A stretch of 5,408 bases of DNA from assembly GCA_016463385.1 (NCBI GenBank), contig JAEMRL010000198.1, positions 1 to 5,408 on the forward strand. The letters run 5' to 3'. Source of the stretch: Thermoleophilia bacterium. Its GTDB lineage: Bacteria > Actinomycetota > Thermoleophilia > Miltoncostaeales > Miltoncostaeaceae. The notes under the pieces are model-generated. The model did no database searches. It had not been told where the DNA came from and was given only the letters and a program-made list of their open reading frames with translations. Shown here piece after piece: positions 1-3,753 of the stretch (positions are counted from its first letter, which is position 1; every line of letters starts with the position of its first letter). Made by a program: the position numbers and the translations under genes.

Positions 1-1401
1 ACCGACGCCTTCCAGGAGGCCGACATCGTCGGCATCACCCTGCCGATCGTGAAGCACTCCTACCTGATCAAGGACGCCGACGATCTGCCCCTGGCGATGG
101 CGGAGGCGCTGCACATCGCCCAGACCGGCCGGCCGGGCCCCGTGCTCGTGGACGTCTGCGTCGACCAGTGGGCGGCCGATGTCGAGGATCTCGAGGGGCC
201 CATGCCCCAGATGCCCGGCTACCGTCCCCCCGAGGGCGCCGGCCATCCGCGCCAGATCGAGGCGGCCGCGCGGGCGCTTGCGACCGCCGAGCGCCCGGTG
301 ATCTACGCCGGGGGCGGCATCATCACCGGTGAGGCCTCGGCCGAGCTGACCCGCCTGTCGGAGATCACCGGCATCCCGGTCAACACCACCCTGATGGGCC
401 TGGGCGGCTTTCCGGGCACGCACCCCCTCTTCATCGGGATGCCGGGCATGCACGGCATCGCCGCGGCGACCTACGCCTTCCAGGCCTCCGACGTGATCCT
501 GGCCGTCGGCGTGCGCTTCGACGAGCGCGTGCTGTCGACCGTGATGAGCGAGTGGGCGCCGGGCGCCAAGATCATCCACATCGACGTCGACCCGGCCGAG
601 ATCTCCAAGAACCGCGCGGCCCACATCGGGATCGCCGGACAGGCCGCACCGGCGCTCGCTGCCCTCGCCGAGGCCTACCAGAAGCTCCCCGAGGCGCACG
701 ACTCGGCCCGGCGGGCCGGCTGGGTCGACCAGATCGCCGCCTGGAAGCGCCAGCACCCGTACCAGGTGGATGCCGACACCAGTGTCATCCAGCCCCAGAA
801 CGTGGTCCAGTCGGTCTACCGGATCACCCGCGGCGACGCGATCGTCGTGACCGACGTCGGCCAGCACCAGATGTGGGCCGCCCAGCACTACCCCTTCGAC
901 CGGCCCCGGCGGTGGATCACCTCCGGCGGCCTCGGGACGATGGGCTTCGGCCTGCCGGCCGCGCTCGGCGCCCAGGTCGCCCTACCCGACGACCTGGTCG
1001 TCGTGATCTCAGGTGACGGCTCGTTCGAGATGACGCTGCAGGAGCTCTCGACCGCCCAGATGTACGGGCTGCCGGTCAAGGTCGTGATCCTCAACAACGG
1101 CTACCTGGGCATGGTGCGCCAGTGGCAGGAGCTGTTCTGGGACGGCCGCTATGCCGGCTCCAGCTTCGCCTCCTTCCAGCCCAGCTTCGCCGGCATCGCC
1201 CAGGCCTACGGCATCCACGCCGCCACCGTCCACGACCCCGGCGAGCTCGATGACGCGCTCGCCGAGGCCTTCGCCGTGGACGGCCCCGCCCTGGTCGACG
1301 TCCACGTCAACCAGATGGCCAAGGTCTTCCCGATGGTCCCCTCGGGCAAGGGCCCCGACGCGATCATCGTCGGGATGCCCGCGGCGGGGCCGGGGGCCTA
1401 G
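1..1401 (+). CDS. ilvB: Acetolactate synthase large subunit-like, TPP-dependent (5' truncated)
   Basis: Acetolactate (acetohydroxyacid) synthase joins pyruvate to a second 2-oxoacid using thiamine diphosphate, the first common step of branched-chain amino acid synthesis; it is cytosolic. The frame is open from base 1, and the first visible residues (TDAFQEADIVGIT) already match the family, so the true start lies upstream; roughly the first 100 residues, including the catalytic Glu region, are missing. 466 residues are visible. The N-terminal domain ends at GRPGPVLVDV (43-52). The middle domain carries GMPGMHG (146-152), GVRFDERV (170-177) and HIDVDP (193-198). The C-terminal domain has the TPP/Mg motif GDG (338-340), 24 residues, then NN (365-366), followed by MVRQWQE (371-377), whose Trp is typical of acetolactate synthases rather than of glyoxylate carboligase or pyruvate oxidase. 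The C-terminus is normal and ends at TAG. No ilvN small-subunit gene follows. Family is very likely; biosynthetic versus catabolic role is open. Confidence 0.92.
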   Translation, partial: TDAFQEADIVGITLPIVKHSYLIKDADDLPLAMAEALHIAQTGRPGPVLVDVCVDQWAADVEDLEGPMPQMPGYRPPEGAGHPRQIEAAARALATAERPVIYAGGGIITGEASAELTRLSEITGIPVNTTLMGLGGFPGTHPLFIGMPGMHGIAAATYAFQASDVILAVGVRFDERVLSTVMSEWAPGAKIIHIDVDPAEISKNRAAHIGIAGQAAPALAALAEAYQKLPEAHDSARRAGWVDQIAAWKRQHPYQVDADTSVIQPQNVVQSVYRITRGDAIVVTDVGQHQMWAAQHYPFDRPRRWITSGGLGTMGFGLPAALGAQVALPDDLVVVISGDGSFEMTLQELSTAQMYGLPVKVVILNNGYLGMVRQWQELFWDGRYAGSSFASFQPSFAGIAQAYGIHAATVHDPGELDDALAEAFAVDGPALVDVHVNQMAKVFPMVPSGKGPDAIIVGMPAAGPGA

Positions 1402-1404
1402 TCC

Positions 1405-1707
1405 CTAGTAGAACTCGGCGATGCGCACGCCCGAGCGGATCGTCTCGGCGTCGAAGTCCATCTCCTCCTCGATGCTCGGCGGGACCTTCGCCGGGAGGCT
1501 GACCTCGAACTCGCCCTCAGGGGTCGAGTGCTTCTTGTAGTACTCGCTGAAGGCGGCGATCGTGAACCCGAGAACGTCGTTGGTGTCGGGGTCGAAGTAG
1601 ACCGTGAGGCCCTCGGAGTTGGTCACCGCGGAGGCGTTGTCGTGGCCTTGGTAGATCTGCCGATAGGTGTCGGTGGCCGGGTCGTAGTTAGGGTCGGGGG
1701 CAGACAG
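1405..1707 (-). CDS. Small acidic hypothetical protein, possibly DUF2283-like; probable CTG start
   Basis: I do not recognise a specific function. From the CTG at 1707-1705 the product is 100 residues and begins M-S-A-P-D-P-N-Y-D-P. The segments YDPATDTYRQIY (8-19) and LTVYFDPDTNDVLGFTI (34-50) look like the paired beta strands of DUF2283 proteins, which typically read YDPEAD..Y and then a V-G-F/I-E-I strand; this is resemblance by eye only. The C-terminal half is acidic (PSIEEEMDFDAETIRSG) with no membrane segment or signal peptide. The first ordinary start codon is a GTG at 1626, but it has no Shine-Dalgarno sequence and would remove the first strand. The CTG has AAGGAG six bases upstream. 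The frame stays open to a stop at 1824-1822 with no ATG, GTG or TTG between. The gene converges on ilvB with 3 bases between the stop codons, and points away from the thiolase operon. A decayed or frameshifted gene is the alternative. Confidence 0.62.
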   Translation of the reverse strand: MSAPDPNYDPATDTYRQIYQGHDNASAVTNSEGLTVYFDPDTNDVLGFTIAAFSEYYKKHSTPEGEFEVSLPAKVPPSIEEEMDFDAETIRSGVRIAEFY

Positions 1708-1713
1708 CGCGAT

Positions 1714-1719
1714 CTCCTT
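1714..1719 (-). promoter_or_regulatory. Ribosome binding site supporting the CTG start
   Basis: On the minus strand AAGGAG is followed by six bases (ATCGCG) and then CTG. This is a near-ideal Shine-Dalgarno sequence and spacing. It is the main reason for placing the start of the small minus-strand gene at 1707 rather than at the GTG at 1626, which has GCCTCCGCG directly upstream and no purine-rich site. Confidence 0.6.
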
Positions 1720-1765
1720 CGCGTCGCACGTGACGGGAGCGGCCTGATGGTACCAAGGGCCGTCG

Positions 1766-1780
1766 TCACCGGGCCGGTGA
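1766..1780. repeat. 15-base perfect palindrome (7-1-7), candidate operator
   Basis: TCACCGG and CCGGTGA flank a single central G. It lies about 60 bases upstream of the proposed start of the minus-strand gene and about 80 bases upstream of the candidate plus-strand promoter, a position where a regulator could act on either. The odd-length symmetry fits a dimeric repressor site, but no regulator gene is in view, and GC-rich DNA produces such palindromes by chance more often than balanced DNA. Confidence 0.35.
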
Positions 1781-1809
1781 TGCCATGTGCCCCGAGGCGT
1801 ACGGAAACG

Positions 1810-1828
1810 GCGAGAAAATCGCTATTTT
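1810..1828. repeat. AT-rich patch with two overlapping inverted repeats
   Basis: GCGA-GAAAA-TCGC (1810-1822) overlaps AAAAT-CGCT-ATTTT (1815-1828), so the two small hairpins would be mutually exclusive in RNA. The AAAAT/ATTTT run stands out as the most AT-rich stretch of the intergenic region. It could be a promoter melting region or a protein-binding site; TATTTT (1823-1828) on plus and CAAAAT on minus resemble -10 boxes, but neither has a good -35 partner at normal spacing. Confidence 0.35.
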
Positions 1829-1856
1829 GCAGGGACGAAGTGGTCCGCGGGCGATC

Positions 1857-1886
1857 TTGACGGCCGCCTCGCGGCGCTGGTAGCGT
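1857..1886 (+). promoter_or_regulatory. Candidate sigma70-type promoter of the thiolase operon
   Basis: TTGACG (1857-1862, five of six to TTGACA) is separated by 18 bases from TAGCGT (1881-1886), which keeps the key T, A and final T of a -10 box and is preceded by TGG, an extended -10 element. Transcription would start near 1893 and give a leader of about 110 bases before the thiolase ATG. This is the best promoter-like pair I found upstream of the operon; it is untested and based on pattern only. Confidence 0.45.
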
Positions 1887-1946
1887 TCCGACTCGTGCGG
1901 GCCACCCGGCCTGGCCTCGGCCCTGCGTTGCCTCCGGTCGCCTTGC

Positions 1947-1967
1947 GGCCGTCGGCCGCCGACGGCC
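1947..1967. repeat. 21-base perfect palindrome in the operon leader
   Basis: GGCCGTCGGC and GCCGACGGCC surround one central C, giving ten matched bases on each side. It sits downstream of the candidate promoter and ends 37 bases before the thiolase ATG. As DNA it could be a repressor operator placed to block transcription; as RNA it could form a 9-bp stem with a 3-base loop in the leader. It has no T-tract, so it is not an obvious intrinsic terminator. It does not resemble the AAC-GTT core of KstR-type steroid-regulon operators. Confidence 0.45.
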
Positions 1968-1993
1968 CCGATTGGTCCAGATATCCGACCACG

Positions 1994-1999
1994 AGGAGG
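1994..1999 (+). promoter_or_regulatory. Ribosome binding site deciding the thiolase start
   Basis: AGGAGG lies five bases before the ATG at 2005. It favours that ATG over the in-frame TTG at 1972, which has no comparable site and would only add eleven residues unlike the family N-terminus. Confidence 0.8.
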
Positions 2000-2004
2000 G
2001 ATGG

Positions 2005-3234
2005 ATGAGCGAGGCCACGCCCAATCTGCGCGAAGCGCGGCGAATGCTGGGCAAGGGAATCGTGATCGCCGGAGTGGGGGAGACCGAGCAGGGCAAGCTC
2101 GAGGGACGGGGCTCGTTCCAGCTTCTGGCGGAGGTCACGAAGACCACGCTCGACGACGCCGGGATCACGCTGGCTGACGTGGATGGGATGGTCACCGCCT
2201 TCTCCTTCGTCGAGTCGACGCTGATGCACTCGACGACGTTCGCCGACTACCTCGGCATGGCGCCGGGCTACTTCGCCTCGGTCGCCGTCGGCGGGGCGAC
2301 CGCGCCCCTGATGGCCGTCCAGGCCGCGCTTGCGATCGACGCCGGCCTGGCGGAGACCGTGCTCTGCGTGCGCGGCGACAACACCCGCTCGGGCATCAGC
2401 TCCTCGGGCATGATCGCCATGGCCCGCGAGATGAGCCACGGCGCCTACGAGGCCCCCTACGGCCTCACCACGATCGGTGGCTACGGCCTGCTCGCCCAGC
2501 GCTACATGTACGAGCACAACGTGCCGCAGGAGGCGCTTGCGGCCGTCGTGGCGACCCAGTCCGAGCACGCGGCCCTCAAGTGGAACGCGATGCTGCGCGA
2601 CGTGGTCAGCATCGAGGACGTCATGAACGACCGGTGGATCGCCACCCCGTTCCACGCCATGGACTGCTCGCTGGTCTCCGACGGCGCGGCCGCGTTCATC
2701 GTCACCACCGCCGACCGGGCCAAGTCGATGCGGCCCAAGCCCGTCTACATCACCGGCATCGGCGAGGGCTACTCGCACCAGTACATCACCTCGGCCGCCT
2801 CGGTCGATGGCGTGCGTCAGGGCCTCGGCCGCGCCGGGCGCCGGGCGATGGAGGTCGCCGGGATCACGCCGGCCGACCTCGACGTCGCCGAGATCTACGA
2901 CTCGTTCAGCTTCACGCCGCTGATCGCCCTCGAGGGCATCGGCGTCTGCGGTCCGGGCGAGGCGGGCGACTGGGTGCTGGAGGGCAACGCCAAGCTCGGC
3001 AGCACCCTCCCGATGAACACCCACGGCGGCCTCATCCGTCAGGCCCACCTCGGGGCGATGCACCACATCGTCGAGGCGGCGCTCCAGTTGCGCGGCGAGG
3101 CCGATGACACGGCCCGCGGCGGCGGCAACCACCAGGTCCCGAACGCCAAGCTGGCCATCACGACCGGCTCCGGCGGGATCCTGGCGGCGACGAGCGCGCT
3201 GGTCCTGTCGAGCGAACCGCCGTCGGCGGCCTAG
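2005..3234 (+). CDS. Thiolase-like / SCP-x lipid-transfer-type protein (Ltp2-like fold)
   Basis: A 409-residue cytosolic protein of the thiolase superfamily, in the non-classical SCP-x/lipid-transfer branch that pairs with DUF35 proteins. The N-terminus GIVIAGVGETEQGKL (18-32) is typical. The region that carries the nucleophilic Cys in true thiolases reads VAVGGATAPL (93-102), with Gly97 where Cys would fall. CSLVSDGAAA (221-230) and EIYDSF (296-301) match conserved blocks. MNTHGG (337-342) keeps the N-x-H-G-G histidine, with a second His at 348. The C-terminal CxG motif is replaced by TTGSGG (386-391). Losing both catalytic cysteines argues against ordinary thiolysis or acetoacetyl-CoA synthesis and suits the steroid side-chain aldolase group (Ltp2) or an undefined acyl-CoA C-C lyase. 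The start is set by AGGAGG at 1994-1999. It leads the operon, 17 bases before the DUF35 gene, its likely partner. Automatic pipelines may call it acetyl-CoA acetyltransferase; I consider that reaction unproven. Confidence 0.9.
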   Translation: MSEATPNLREARRMLGKGIVIAGVGETEQGKLEGRGSFQLLAEVTKTTLDDAGITLADVDGMVTAFSFVESTLMHSTTFADYLGMAPGYFASVAVGGATAPLMAVQAALAIDAGLAETVLCVRGDNTRSGISSSGMIAMAREMSHGAYEAPYGLTTIGGYGLLAQRYMYEHNVPQEALAAVVATQSEHAALKWNAMLRDVVSIEDVMNDRWIATPFHAMDCSLVSDGAAAFIVTTADRAKSMRPKPVYITGIGEGYSHQYITSAASVDGVRQGLGRAGRRAMEVAGITPADLDVAEIYDSFSFTPLIALEGIGVCGPGEAGDWVLEGNAKLGSTLPMNTHGGLIRQAHLGAMHHIVEAALQLRGEADDTARGGGNHQVPNAKLAITTGSGGILAATSALVLSSEPPSAA

Positions 3235-3251
3235 GGCAAGGGGAGAAGAGA

Positions 3252-3689
3252 ATGAGCGAGACCACCAAGCCGGCCTACACCAAGCCCCTGCCCGACATGC
3301 GCCCGGAGGGCGACCACTGGTGGGCGGCCATGAAGGAGCACAAGCTGCTCCTTCCGACCGACTCCAGCGGCACGCCGTTCTGGTACCCGCGGGCGCTGGT
3401 CCCCGGGACCCTCGAGCCCACCCAGTGGACCGAGGCCAAGGGCACCGGGACGGTCTACACCTACTCGATCCACTTCATCGGGCCGAGCAAGGCGTACAAG
3501 GGGGACCCGCCGCACACCGTCGCCCTGATCGACCTCGACGAAGGCGTCCGGCTGATGTCCAACCTCGTCAAGGACGAGGAGGGCTACCCGTCGATCGACC
3601 CCGACGACGTGTCCATCGGGATGAAGGTGCGCGTGGTCTTCCACGATGTCACCGACGAGATCACCCTCCCCAAGTTCGTCGCCGCCTAG
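3252..3689 (+). CDS. DUF35 OB-fold protein with degenerate zinc ribbon
   Basis: 145 residues, a normal length for a stand-alone DUF35 protein. In characterised cases (the DUF35 part of ChsH2 with Ltp2) this family binds a thiolase-like partner and helps present the acyl-CoA substrate. The N-terminal helix (about 18-34, GDHWWAAMKEHKLLL) leads to the rubredoxin-like ribbon (36-53), then the OB fold (about 59-143) with GTGTVYTYSI (64-73) and HTVALIDLDEGVRLMSNL. The ribbon normally has CxxC twice; here the four positions read Thr36, Ser39, Val50 and Thr53, while the scaffold residues Gly40, Pro46, Arg47 and Pro51 remain. The whole protein has no cysteine, so it cannot bind zinc in the usual way. 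GGAG lies six bases before the ATG. It sits 17 bases after the thiolase-like gene, which supports a complex between the two products. Confidence 0.9.
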   Translation: MSETTKPAYTKPLPDMRPEGDHWWAAMKEHKLLLPTDSSGTPFWYPRALVPGTLEPTQWTEAKGTGTVYTYSIHFIGPSKAYKGDPPHTVALIDLDEGVRLMSNLVKDEEGYPSIDPDDVSIGMKVRVVFHDVTDEITLPKFVAA

Positions 3690-3700
3690 GGGCGACGAAC
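3674..3700 (+). terminator. 10-bp perfect hairpin across the DUF35 stop codon
   Basis: GTTCGTCGCC (3674-3683) pairs fully with GGCGACGAAC (3691-3700) across a 7-base loop (GCCTAGG) that contains the TAG stop codon. The stem is strong, but a G-rich run follows rather than T residues, so it is not a textbook intrinsic terminator. In a high-GC organism it could act as a U-less or partial terminator, an RNA 3'-end stabiliser, or a means of lowering expression of the downstream ligase relative to the thiolase/DUF35 pair. The structure is seen directly; the function is inferred. Confidence 0.5.
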
Positions 3701-3709
3701 GGGGGCGGG

Positions 3710-3720
3710 GCAGGACCTGC
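3710..3720. repeat. Small 11-base palindrome in the DUF35-ligase gap
   Basis: GCAGG and CCTGC flank one A. It lies between the stop-codon hairpin and the ligase ribosome binding region. It may be chance or part of the same intercistronic control region. Confidence 0.2.
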
Positions 3721-3735
3721 ACGATCACGGCGTCT

Positions 3736-3743
3736 AAGGGGGA
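3736..3743 (+). promoter_or_regulatory. Ribosome binding region of the acyl-CoA ligase
   Basis: AAGGGGGA precedes the ATG at 3754, with 10 to 11 bases between the end of the G-run and the start codon. This is longer and less canonical than the sites of the two genes before it, which suggests weaker initiation of the ligase. No better start codon is nearby, and the protein from 3754 has a family-like N-terminus. Confidence 0.5.
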
Positions 3744-3753
3744 ACGAGCAGAC

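Larger units (their letters stand above)
1708..2004. other. Divergent intergenic region
   Basis: About 300 bases separate the minus-strand small gene from the plus-strand thiolase gene, with no convincing coding frame. It holds the Shine-Dalgarno of the minus gene, a 15-base palindrome (1766-1780), an AT-rich patch with two overlapping inverted repeats (1810-1828), a candidate plus-strand promoter (1857-1886), a 21-base palindrome (1947-1967) and the thiolase ribosome binding site. The antisense frames that run through it from the thiolase gene are rich in Arg, Pro and Thr and look like shadows. Confidence 0.7.

Noticed and set aside
49..1401. Start of the acetolactate synthase at the GTG at 49
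   Set aside because: The frame is open to base 1 and the sixteen residues before the GTG match the conserved family sequence, so the gene is truncated by the window edge.
1399..1410. Bidirectional terminator between the convergent stops
   Set aside because: Only a repeated CTAG and a weak 4-bp GGCC hairpin are present; no convincing stem or T-tract.
1972..2004. TTG start for the thiolase-like gene at 1972
   Set aside because: It lacks a ribosome binding site; the ATG at 2005 has AGGAGG five bases upstream and gives a family-like N-terminus.
1528..2008. Plus-strand ORFs at 1528-1860 and 1787-2008
   Set aside because: The first is antisense to the small gene; the second spans the promoter region and has an Arg/Pro/Ala-rich composition without any domain.
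1623..2195. Minus-strand ORF of 190 codons crossing the intergenic region
   Set aside because: Low-complexity composition (Arg, Pro, Thr, Ser), no domain, overlaps both the thiolase start and the small-gene start in another frame.
1822..3132. Long minus-strand ORF of over 400 codons antisense to the thiolase-like gene
   Set aside because: It is rich in Arg, Gly, Val, His and Asp with no recognisable domain, and lies fully against a well-supported gene; high GC commonly leaves antisense frames open.
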